Below are positions 46,315 through 54,900 of a stretch of 64,000 bases of DNA, one piece after another. A model generated the notes under the pieces. It was not told the origin of the DNA. It saw only the letters and a program-made list of their open reading frames with translations, and made no database searches. Where the stretch lies: positions 1-64,000 of the forward strand of contig NZ_ANHY01000014.1 in NCBI RefSeq assembly GCF_000315795.1, given 5' to 3'. The number at the start of each line of letters is the position of its first letter. Within the stretch, counting starts at the first letter, position 1. Both the position numbers and the translations under genes were made by a program. Source of the DNA: Caenispirillum salinarum AK4. Lineage in GTDB: Bacteria > Pseudomonadota > Alphaproteobacteria > Rhodospirillales > Rhodospirillaceae.

Positions 46315-46343
46315 CCCGCCCTCCTCGCGACGGCGGGTTTTTT
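46315..46343 (+). terminator. Rho-independent terminator
   Basis: A CCCGCC/GGCGGG stem with an 11-base loop is followed by six T residues. It lies 180 bases after the beta-helix protein gene and probably ends that transcript. Confidence 0.75.
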
Positions 46344-46408
46344 CGTGTTTCCGCCGTGGAGCGCGCGCCAGGGGCGGGTAAGCGGAGCGTAAGCTCGCCC
46401 ATACGGCC

Positions 46409-46624
46409 ATGCAGGCCGCCCTTGACCTCTACAACGACAAGCATCCCCAATTGGCCTCGGCCACCGTCCTGGACGGGCCGAAGGGCGATTACATGGTCGT
46501 AGCGGACTATGCCTCCGATCAGTTCGGCATTGACGGCGAAACGCCGCTGGCCAACGCCACTTGGCAGATCGAGGCGGCGGACCTGCTGGCCTCCGTCTCC
46601 ATGACGTCCTACTCGCCGCAGTGA
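46409..46624 (+). CDS. Hypothetical small protein (71 aa)
   Basis: No family is recognised. The sequence (LYNDKHPQLASATVLDGPKGDYMVVADYASDQFG) looks like a real folded protein and is followed 24 bases later by a good terminator. No strong ribosome site is seen, so it may be the C-terminal remnant of a longer phage or island gene. Confidence 0.4.
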   Translation: MQAALDLYNDKHPQLASATVLDGPKGDYMVVADYASDQFGIDGETPLANATWQIEAADLLASVSMTSYSPQ

Positions 46625-46648
46625 ACTTCACGATGTCCAAGAGCATGA

Positions 46649-46674
46649 GCCCCGCCCACCGGCGGGGCTTATTT
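46649..46674 (+). terminator. Rho-independent terminator
   Basis: The GCCCCGCC/GGCGGGGC stem with a 4-base loop is followed by TTATTT. It lies just behind the 71-residue gene. Confidence 0.75.
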
Positions 46675-46945
46675 CGTGTCGGGCTCGACCATGCTCTTCA
46701 GGCCCTGGGCGTCGAAGGTGTGCGTGACTTTGTCGACGGTCCAGGAGCCGTCGGCGTCGGGGTGGAGGCCGGAGACGGTGAGGGGTGCCTCTGCGGCGGC
46801 CGAGGGCCGGCCGACGGCGGGGTTGATGGTCAGGGTCGCCTCGCCGCGCTTCAGGCTGCCCGGCTTGGCCTCGGCGGCGGCACTGGCGGCGGCCTTGGGG
46901 CGCGATTTCAAGTGTTCTGCGACCTGTGATTTGGTCAAGCAGGGC
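46669..46945 (-). pseudogene. Phage late control D (tail protein) C-terminal remnant
   Basis: The frame encodes about 90 residues. LKRGEATLTINPAVGRPSAAAEAPLTVSG, then DGSWTVDKVTHTFDAQG, resembles the end of phage gpD/late control D proteins. Only this C-terminal part exists, with no phage genes beside it, so it is a relic of a prophage or a phage-derived island. Identification is by pattern memory only. Confidence 0.55.
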
Positions 46946-46951
46946 TCCTCG

Positions 46952-47371
46952 CTATTCGGCCAGCAGCCGCTCCACTGCCGTCTCCACCGCCTGGGCGACA
47001 CCGTCTGCTTCAAGAGCCGCGCGGATCGCGCGCCGGCGCGCGGTAAAGCTGGCGGGTTCGAGCGGAACAGAGGCGGCGACGTGCTCCGCCGTCGCCGCCA
47101 GGCGTGCCACGTCCCTCTGTCTCGGTAAATCGCGCCAAAGCGGGAATGATAACGAAAACAGGACCTTGTCGAAGTGGCGCGCTCCCCCTACGCCCCTGCT
47201 TTGTAGATGTTGCACGCGGGATCGCATGTATTCGCTGTTCAAAATCCCACAGAGATAGAGCCCCTCCTCTTCGGTGCGGACCTCGTGCCAGTACAGCAGG
47301 TGAACCACCACCACGTCGGCGTCCCGCTTCCCCGACTTCGTGTAGACGACCCGCAACGGCGCGCCGGGCAT
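46952..47371 (-). pseudogene. C-terminal fragment of an Eco57I-type DNA methyltransferase/R-M protein
   Basis: The 139-residue frame contains YLCGILNSEYMRSRVQHLQSRGVGGARHFDK, then FPLWRDLPRQRDVARLAATAEHVAA and a helical end (IRAALEADGVAQAVETAVERLLAE). This matches the end of the target-recognition part of large DNA methyltransferase proteins. The catalytic methylase region (NPPY) is absent, so it is a 3' fragment. It sits next to other broken genes and the CRISPR locus. Confidence 0.55.
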
Positions 47372-47590
47372 CTGCCGCGACAGTTTGCCATAATGGTCAA
47401 GGGCGCTGACAAGGTCGGAGGTGCCCCGCGTATTGGGTCTTGAGGATATTGAAGAGCAGCCTGCAGAGATTCCCGGCCCGCATGAAGCTCTGGGCTCTTG
47501 GGGCTTCCGGACGCTGTCCGGAAACTATTTCGAGGACGCGATTGAAGGCTTACTATGGAAAGCGAGGGAGGCTGAAGAACGAGCTTCACT

Positions 47591-48201
47591 ATGCCGCCTT
47601 TGCCCCACCCAACCTGCCCGCCGTCGCCCGCCATCGGCGGCGGTGCGCCGGCGTCGGTGCCCGATCTTCGGGCATTCCTGGTCGACCTTCTCGCCGACCT
47701 TCAGTCCCGGTATCGCTCCGGCGCGATGGATGGCTGGCACGACTTCTGGAACCTCGACAGCCATGGTCGGCCGACGGATCCGAAGGTCGAAGGGGCGTGC
47801 CGGAACACCCTTGGCACCCACCTGACGGACCGTCTGCGTCCCTTTGACGTTACGGTGGATCGCAAGGTACAGGTCGCCGGCCAGAAGCGCCCGGACCTGC
47901 AGCTGCGCCTCCCCTCCTGCGGCAAGCTGCCGATCGAGGTCAAGCGCCAGCAGCATGACGACCTCTGGACGGCGGCATCGGATCAGCTTGACCGCCAGTA
48001 CTGCCGGGCCCGGAAACCCAGGGCCAAGGCCTCTACCTCGTCTTCTGGTTCGGCGCCGAGACGCCCGTGCCGCGCCACCCCGGCGGCCTCCCCCGGCCCG
48101 GAGCGCCGGAGGCCCTGCGCGACGCGCTGTTGACGCGCCTGACCGACGACCAGCGGGCGAGACTCTCGGTGGTGATCCTGGACGTTTCCTCGGGGCCCTG
48201 A
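47591..48201 (+). pseudogene. PD-(D/E)xK nuclease-like protein, frameshifted
   Basis: The first frame reads DLRAFLVDLLADLQSRYRSGAMDGWHDFWNLDS, then QKRPDLQLRLPSCGKLPIEVKRQQHDDLW. The Asp followed by EVK matches a PD-(D/E)xK nuclease core. Near 48008 the sense passes to another frame, which continues as GQGLYLVFWFGAETPVPRHPGG and ends at 48201. One missing base in CGGGCCCGG explains this. The upstream part of the gene may also be missing. It is probably a decayed defence or repair nuclease; the family name is unknown. Confidence 0.55.
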
Positions 48202-48343
48202 TCCCGCTTCGGGGCGGTTCTGTGGGCAGGCCTGGTACACAGTTCCCGATGGCCGGTGCAGGGTAGGAACAGGTGGGCCCGAGAAACGTGCGACGACGCC
48301 TGCAAGGGTGCCTCGCCACGCCTGAACGACAGTTGGGCTATCG

Positions 48344-48472
48344 AGAAAGAAAAGCCGCCTCCCCTTGGCCACTGGGGCGGGGGAGGCGGCTGTCACGTGT
48401 ATGATCACTTGTCCTGTAGGTGCCGGTCCGTTCCACCGTGCTACCATCTCTGGTAATGGCACCCTGTGATCG
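48344..48472 (-). ncRNA. Predicted tracrRNA
   Basis: The segment 48411-48446 is an anti-repeat. Read on the plus strand it repeats the crRNA repeat almost exactly: GTCCTGTAG, then CCGGTCCGTTCCACCGTGCTA, with GTG replacing C at one bulge. The minus-strand RNA therefore pairs with the crRNA. About 20 bases later comes a terminator hairpin (GCCGCCTCCCC/GGGGAGGCGGC, 48354-48390) followed by TTTTCTTT. The 5' end at about 48472 is estimated from a promoter at 48479-48508. It is divergent from cas1. Confidence 0.88.
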
Positions 48473-48478
48473 CTAATA

Positions 48479-48508
48479 TGAGTAGCAGACATCGGTTGCC
48501 GGGGTCAA
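48479..48508 (-). promoter_or_regulatory. Predicted tracrRNA promoter
   Basis: On the minus strand TTGACC (48503-48508) is followed after 18 bases by TACTCA (48479-48484). This fits a sigma-70 promoter pointing away from cas1 into the tracrRNA. Confidence 0.5.
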
Positions 48509-48540
48509 GCCCCTCCACCACAAGCCGTGGGGACCGGACC

Positions 48541-49162
48541 ATGCTCATAGAGATCCGCAACGCCGGGTGCCGGCTGCGCATCCACAACGGCCTGCTTGAG
48601 ATCACGCCGCCAACCGCGCCCGGTGGCGACGCGTCACCGGCCCGCCCATGGCGCATTCCGCCCGATGAGGTCACCCGCCTCGTGCTGGAGACGCCGCGCG
48701 CCACGCTTTCGTCCGCCGTTCTCGCGGAGTTGGCGCGGTGCGGCGTACCCATTCTGGTATGCGACAATGCTCACCGCCCGGCCGCGGAGGTCTCTGCCGC
48801 CGAGGGCAGCGGCACCGGCCGCAATGCGGCGCTTCTGCGGGCGCAGGTTCTTTTGCGAGCGGACACGCGCCGACGCCTGTGGAAGCGCGTCGTTCAGGCC
48901 AAGCTGTTGATGCAGGCAGAGACCCTCGGCCGGTCGGCGGGTGGAGCCGGGGCGGAGCGGCTCCGGCGCCTGGCGCGCGGTGTTCAGCCGGGAGACCCCA
49001 AGAACCACGAGGCCACGGCTGCGCAAATCTACTGGCCGGCCCTCATGGGCACCCGGTTCCGCCGGGGCGGCGAGCCGATGGTCGCCAACGCCTTGCTGGA
49101 CTACGGATACGCCATCCTCCGCGCCATGGTGCTGCGCGCGCTGCATGAGGCCGGGCCGCATC
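48541..49162 (+). pseudogene. cas1: cas1, 5' part (interrupted by IS element)
   Basis: The first 207 codons of a type II Cas1 integrase are present. MLIEIRNAGCRLRIHNGLLEI opens the N-domain, and GDPKNHEATAAQIYWPALMG holds the first catalytic Glu. Translation then runs into the insertion element and stops at 49185, giving a 214-residue truncated product. The catalytic His and Asp lie beyond the insertion, so the product cannot integrate spacers. GGGGACC precedes the ATG. Confidence 0.92.
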
Positions 49163-50553
49163 GAGCTATGGCCGAAACTGGGTGATGACCTGAAAAGGGG
49201 GTGGCGTATCGTGGAGGTGTCTTACGCCTTCCATATCTCCAGCGAAGGAGTGATACGCCATGACCGACGATACCGTTGTCGCCCTGCGCCAGCCAGGGGA
49301 AACCGACGACCCGCTGACCGAGATCCTGCGTTCCGGGGCGCGACAACTTCTGGCGCAAGCCGTGGAGGCCGAGATCGCCGCCGTGCTTGCCGAGCATGAA
49401 CACCTGACGACGGTAGACGGCCGTCGCCGCCTGGTCCGTCACGGCCACGGCCCGGAGCGCGAGATCCTGACGGGCATTGGCCCTGTTCCCGTGCGACGGC
49501 CGAAGGTGCGGGATCGCGGTGCCGACGGAGAAGACCGCATTCGCTTCACCTCCGCCATCCTGCCACGGTTTGCCCGGCGCACGCGGTCCATCGACGCCGT
49601 ACTGCCGACCCTCTACCTGCGCGGCCTGTCGAGCGGCGATTTCCAGGACGCCCTGGAGGCGTTGCTTGGCAAGGAGGCGACGGGCCTGTCGCCGCAGGTG
49701 ATCAGCCGCCTGAAGACGGAATGGCAGGCCGACTACGAGCGCTGGCGCAAGCGCGACCTGACGGCCCGGCAGTACGTCTACATCTGGGCCGACGGCGTCT
49801 ACCTCCAGGGCCGGCTGGAGGACGAGAAGCAATGCATTCTCGTTATCATCGGCGCCACGCCGGAGGGCCGCAAGGAGTTGGTCGGGTTCCAGGCCGGCTT
49901 CCGCGAAAGCACCCAGAGCTGGCGGGAACTGCTGAACGACATCAAGGGGCGCGGCCTCGCCCAGGGTCCGAAGCTGGCGGTCGGGGACGGCGCGCTCGGC
50001 TTCTGGAAGGCGCTCGACGAGGTCTTTCCCGGCGCCCGTCATCAGCGCTGCTGGGTGCACAAGACGGCCAACGTCCTCAACAAGCTGCCGAAATCGCGGC
50101 AGAAGGCGGCCAAGGAGGACCTCCACGCCATCTGGATGGCCGACGGCCGCACCGAAGCCGAGGCAGCCATGGACACCTTCGAGGCGAAATATGGCGCGAA
50201 GTACCCCCAAGCCGTCGGCTGCCTGATGAAGTACCGCCACGCCCTGCTGGCCTTCTACGACTTCCCCGCCGAGCACTGGCAGCACGTGAGAACCAGCAAC
50301 CCCATTGAGAGCGTCTTCGCCACCGTCCGGCACCGCACCGTGCGCACCAAGGGTTGCCTGTCGCACAAGACCGCCCTGGCAATGGTCTTCAAGCTGGTCA
50401 CCGAGGCCAGCAAGACCTGGCGCCGCTTGTCGGGCAACAACCGCTTGCCCCAGGTGATCAAGGGTGTCAGGTTCCGCGACGGCATCCAGGTGAAAGACGC
50501 CGACCATTCCGCCGCCGCCTGATCACGCCGTCACCCACAATCGGTCATAGCTC
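49163..50553 (+). mobile_element. IS256-family insertion sequence inside cas1
   Basis: The element is 1391 bp. Its imperfect terminal inverted repeats begin GAGCTATG; 20 of the outer 25 bases match. A 9-bp direct duplication, GGCCGCATC, flanks it at 49154-49162 and 50554-50562. Both size and duplication length suit IS256. The perfect duplication indicates a simple and probably recent transposition. It contains one transposase gene in the same direction as cas1. Confidence 0.93.
49260..50522 (+). CDS. IS256-family transposase
   Basis: This 420-residue mutator-type DDE transposase looks complete. The first catalytic Asp is in ADGVYLQGR, the second in VGDGALGFWKAL, with the family CWVHKTANVLNKLPKS region after it. 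The Glu is probably in NPIESVFATVRHRT. GAAGGAG precedes the start. Because it reads along cas1, its transcription could run into the cas1 remainder and cas2. Confidence 0.95.
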   Translation: MTDDTVVALRQPGETDDPLTEILRSGARQLLAQAVEAEIAAVLAEHEHLTTVDGRRRLVRHGHGPEREILTGIGPVPVRRPKVRDRGADGEDRIRFTSAILPRFARRTRSIDAVLPTLYLRGLSSGDFQDALEALLGKEATGLSPQVISRLKTEWQADYERWRKRDLTARQYVYIWADGVYLQGRLEDEKQCILVIIGATPEGRKELVGFQAGFRESTQSWRELLNDIKGRGLAQGPKLAVGDGALGFWKALDEVFPGARHQRCWVHKTANVLNKLPKSRQKAAKEDLHAIWMADGRTEAEAAMDTFEAKYGAKYPQAVGCLMKYRHALLAFYDFPAEHWQHVRTSNPIESVFATVRHRTVRTKGCLSHKTALAMVFKLVTEASKTWRRLSGNNRLPQVIKGVRFRDGIQVKDADHSAAA

Positions 50554-50562
50554 GGCCGCATC

Positions 50563-50897
50563 CGGCCTTCGGCATCCATCACGTCGGTGCCGACAATCCC
50601 GGCAACCTGGCCGACGACCTGATGGAGCCTTACCGCCCCGCCGTCGACCGCCTCGTGCGCCGCCTCATGGACGAGGCCCCCGACGACGGCCCGACGCCTG
50701 CCCACAAGGCGCGGCTGGCGGAGTTGGGCGGCTATCCGGTCCGCCTGTCGGGGCAGGAGATGCAGTTGCGCAACGCCGTTCTGGAGACCTGCCGCAGCCA
50801 TGCCGACGTTCTCCGCCGTTCCGCCCGCGATTTGCGCCTTCCCGAATCCCTGGGGGAGCCCGAGCAATGCCCGATGCCTGGCGCGCCATGTGGCTGA
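50563..50897 (+). pseudogene. cas1: cas1, 3' part (after IS element)
   Basis: Removing the element and one 9-bp duplication restores a single frame of 318 residues, reading HEAGPH then PAFGIHHVGADN. This part holds the catalytic His (FGIHHVG) and Asp (NLADDLMEPYRP), plus the C-terminal helices. It has no start of its own in a natural place, although an internal ATG at 50622 opens 91 codons. Its end overlaps the cas2 start by 31 bases. Confidence 0.92.
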
Positions 50898-51208
50898 TGG
50901 TGTCCTACGATATGCCCGTCGGCTCGCCCAAGCAGCGGCGCGAGGAAGCGCGCTTCCGCAAGATGCTGGAGCGCGAGGGCTATGTGCGGGTGAATTTCTC
51001 CGTATACGGCCGCTTTTGCGGCAGCACCCAGGCAGTGGCCTCGGCGAAGGACCGCGTGCGGCGGGGCATGCCGGCCTCGGGCCACATGCTGATGATCGAG
51101 TTCACCGACGGCCAGTGGGGGCGCATCGAGCACCTCCACCGCGGCAACTACCGCACGCCCGATCCCGACGTGGAACAGGCGCGGCCGGTCCAGCTGAAGA
51201 TGTTCTGA
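50867..51208 (+). CDS. cas2: CRISPR-associated endoribonuclease-like Cas2
   Basis: The 113-residue protein has the ferredoxin-like Cas2 start MWLMVSYDMPVGSPKQRREEARFRK with the conserved Asp. YVRVNFSVYGRFC follows, and the type II ending MLMIEFTDGQWGRIEHL. Cas2 bridges two Cas1 dimers during spacer integration. It appears intact, but its partner is broken. The array begins 63 bases downstream. Confidence 0.93.
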   Translation: MPDAWRAMWLMVSYDMPVGSPKQRREEARFRKMLEREGYVRVNFSVYGRFCGSTQAVASAKDRVRRGMPASGHMLMIEFTDGQWGRIEHLHRGNYRTPDPDVEQARPVQLKMF

Positions 51209-51271
51209 TGTGGTCGCCGACGCGGGATGGCCGGGAAAACCCCTGCCGAAACAGCGGCTTCCCGGAACCCA

Positions 51272-51967
51272 GAAGCTAGCACGGTGGAACGGACCGGGCT
51301 ACAGGACCAGTTTGAACGCGACCTGATCCGGGAGCGGGAAGCTAGCACGGTGGAACGGACCGGGCTACAGGACGGTTTTGGACACAGCGACCGCGCCGGC
51401 GAGGAAGCTAGCACGGTGGAACGGACCGGGCTACAGGACTTCCCCTCTCCTCTCACCTTCCCTTCCCTCGAAGCTAGCACGGTGGAACGGACCGGGCTAC
51501 AGGACCACCGCGACGAGCTGGTGCAGCAGCTGTCCGAAGCTAGCACGGTGGAACGGACCGGGCTACAGGACGGCCGGAGCGTTCATAGCATCGCTCGCAG
51601 CGAAGCTAGCACGGTGGAACGGACCGGGCTACAGGACGATCCGATGAACAATACAGAGCAGAGGACAGAAGCTAGCACGGTGGAACGGACCGGGCTACAG
51701 GACGTTCAGGCTGAGGTTCGTGATGACGCGCCGGAAGCTAGCACGGTGGAACGGACCGGGCTACAGGACCCGGCGGATGCGGCTGATGCGGCTGGCATCG
51801 AAGCTAGCACGGTGGAACGGACCGGGCTACAGGACGGAGGAGGACGACGAACACGAGCACGAGGAGAAGCTAGCACGGTGGAACGGACCGGGCTACAGGA
51901 CGGCATTTCCGACATTCTCCGGGGGCAGTCGAAAGCCAGCGCGGTGGAACGGACCGGGCTACTGTAC
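51272..51967 (-). CRISPR. Type II-C CRISPR array, 11 repeats and 10 spacers
   Basis: Repeats are 36 bp and every spacer is exactly 30 bp, so the period is 66 bp. Ten repeats (51272 to 51901) are identical. The eleventh (51932-51967), next to cas9, has five changes. On the minus strand the repeat starts GTCCTGTAGCCCGG and ends CCGTGCTAGCTTC, the II-C orientation. Its TGCTAGCTT end resembles an extended -10 box, so each crRNA may have its own promoter. Transcription on the minus strand agrees with the tracrRNA pairing. The degenerate repeat marks the old end, leaving the cas2 side as the likely acquisition end. Confidence 0.97.
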
Positions 51968-51972
51968 GGCGG

Positions 51973-54900
51973 TCACGCCAATGGAATCCCCTTCGCCTTC
52001 CACGGCTTGATCCCATACTGCTCTTCAAACTTCTCGCAGTCTTCAGGCGTCCTGGGTGCGCTTCCCGCCGCATCGACGGGCATGCCGAAAATGCCTTGCG
52101 TGATGACGCCGACCTTGTAGGTCTTGCCGTCCTTTTTCACCGTGTCCCCCTTCGCGACCTCTAGGTCACACACCGCCCCCTCGCTGTCCAGCCGCCACCC
52201 CGCTTCGGCCGTGATGCCAGCGTCGGTCAGCGTCTGGCGCATGGCTTTGCCACGAAGGGCCGAGCGAGCCTTGTCTTCCAGTTCTCCCACTGCCGTGCCC
52301 AAGTAGCCGCCGGGGGCGGTGCCGTGGTCGCGCCACAGCGGGGTCAGGCGGTCGATGTCCTGGCGCAGGGGACGCGGCGGGGCGTTGTTACCCGTGACGC
52401 CCGCGCCCTCGTCCAGGCCATTGAGCCGGGCGTATTCGAGGTTGCTGATCTCGATGCGCTTTTCGATGGGCTTGGGCAGCGGAATACGCCGGCCGTCGTC
52501 GGTGACAACCGAGGTGAGGCGCCACAACTGCGAGACGGCGTTGCCGTCGGTCTTCACCCACACCGCCGCGTCGGGCACCGGGCGGCCGAAGGCGTCGGTC
52601 TTGTTGGCGCGGATGCGCACGAGGCTGGGCGCGCGCGCCTCCCGCATGATCAGGTGGCGCAGGCCGCGCGGGCCCCAGTGCGGGTCTAGCAGCGCGCGCG
52701 TGAGAATCTCCTGTTCGCGGGCGCGGGCGCGGCCGTCTGCCTTCTTGGCGCTGATGGCGCGGCCGAGATAGGGCGACTGCCGCAGTGCGCTCCGGCGGGC
52801 TTCCTGCTCCGGCGTGCGGTCGGCGTCGGCCAGGGCGTCCAGGTCCGCAAGCTCGGCGATGTCGCGCGCCACCGCCTCCGCGTGGGCGGGCACCAGGGCG
52901 GCCAGCCGCGCGGAAATCCATCGCCGCGCATGGGTGCCCTCGGGGTCGACGACGCGATCGTGGCGGTCGGCAATCTCGGTGCAGATTTCCTTGAGGATGG
53001 TGTCGCCCGGCGCGGCGGCGTCCAGGCGGGCGGCCGGAACGATCTTCGCGTTGTCCAGCAGGGCCACCAGGTCGCGCGCGTTCATGCGCTGGGTGACCAC
53101 CGTGTCGGTCCGGCCGTCGACGGTGATCTCGCGCCGGCCGTAATGGGTGGCGTTGTGCAGCGCGCCTGGCGTGCCGGTCTCGCTGGGCCTGCGCGGGCGG
53201 GAAAGGATGACGCAGTTCCGCGTCAGGTCGTCGATGCGGCGCTTCAGGCCGCGCCCGGCGCGGGTCAGGCGCCAGTGGACCCGGCCGGTCTCGGGGTCCT
53301 GGCGGTCGCTTTCGGGCATGACGATGTCGGCCAGCGCCGCATCCACGGTGGCCAGCGGCACCCGGCCCAGGGCGCGGGCCCGGCGTTGCTGATGGTAGGC
53401 GTCGCTGGTGGGCATGAGGTCCACCGGACGGTCGTCGGGGGCGTCGGCGCCGTGTTGCGCTGCCTCGGTGTTGAAGGCCTGGACGACCGCCGGCCCCGCC
53501 AGCAGCAGAAGGCAGGCGTCTTCCGCGTGGTGGGTCTGATAGTCGCGGTTCTTGTCGCGCTGGAGAAGGCGCTGGCGCAGCATGTGGGTGACCGACCCGT
53601 TGACGGGCTGCACGCGGCTGATGGTCCGGTAGATGGCGGTGTAGCCCGTCGGGTCCTCGGGGCTGGGCGGTGTTTCCACGGGCGGGGCGCCGATCTCGGC
53701 CGGGTCCTCGGGCATGACGGCCGCGGCCAGGTAGAGGCGGGCCAGACGGGTGGCGCGGGCGGTGTCGTGGAGCATCCGGCGGCCCCGGCGCTCCTGGTTT
53801 TCCTCGGCCTTGGCGCGGGCGTCCTCCTCGAAGCGCCAGCCGACGCGGTCCATGAAATCCTTGTCCTCGCGCGGGGTGCGCGCCTTGTGGCCCTTGCCCT
53901 TCAGGCGGTCGGCGTTCTCCTTCCGCCAGCCTTGCCACAGGGCGGCGAGCGCCGGGCTGTCGAGCAGGTCGCCGGCGTGCTCGTGCGGCGTCTTCTTGCC
54001 CTTGGCGTTGTTGCAGTCCTTGTGGGCGAGCACCAGGTTGTCCGGCCCGTCGCCGCCCATGCGCCGCTCGATGACGTGGTCGATCTCGGTCTCGGCGGGG
54101 GAGAACAGGTCGGTGGCGCGGAGCTTCGGCCGCTCCGCGCAGTAGGGGCAGAAGAATTCCTGCCGTTGCGCCAGGCGCAGGCGCAGGGCCGCGCGCTCCT
54201 TGGGCAGGCCCCCTGCCTGCCACGACACGGTGTTGTCCTGGCAGAAGGTATCCAGCGCGGCGGACTCCTTCTTCCGGCGGCCTTCGTTCTCGCGGTTCTC
54301 CTTGGCGATCTCGTTGCGGCGGATGACGCCGTGCTTGGCCTCGCGCGCCAGTTCCACGGTGATGCGGCTGGGCAGCGGGTCCCAGCCGCGGCGGTTGCCG
54401 TACTTGGTGATGACCTCGTTGGCCGTCTTGCGCACCTGGTTGAGGATGTGGTCGGTGGCGGCGTTGCCCGTCCACGTCCGCAGGAAGGGGTTGCGCTCCT
54501 CGGGGTCGGCGGCGCTCCAGTCGGCGGCGCGGCCCTTGTGCGCGCGCCGCAGGCTGGTGATCAGCTGCGACGGGATGACGCTTTCATAGGCGGGCAGGGG
54601 GCCGCGCTGCTGGGCGGCGCGGTTCGGCGTTCTGGCGGCGGCCATGGTGCGCGGCAGGTGGGCGAGCAGCGCGCCCCGGGCGCGGCGCAGGTCCTCCAGC
54701 ACGATTTCGCCGGGTGCGAAGCCGAACAGGCCGCGCGTCACGTCGTAGAAGCCTTCGGTCGGCGCGTTGGCCCAGGCGTCCAGGATCGCCTCCGCCGCCC
54801 ACGGGCAGACGCTGTAGCGGCCCGGCTGCATGATGTCGCTTTCCAGGATCGCGGCGGTGGCGGCGGGCACCGCCGCGGCGGCGACCGGCGGCACGCCGTG

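Noticed and set aside
47421-47590. A separate coding gene upstream of the nuclease-like fragment
   Set aside because: Short overlapping frames exist, but none has a ribosome site or joins the nuclease frame cleanly. It may be decayed DNA of the same gene.
51227-52120. A 297-codon open frame through the CRISPR array with the peptide EASTVERTGLQD repeated every 22 residues
   Set aside because: The 66-bp period is a multiple of three, so one frame stays open across all repeats. It is an artefact of the array, not a repeat protein.
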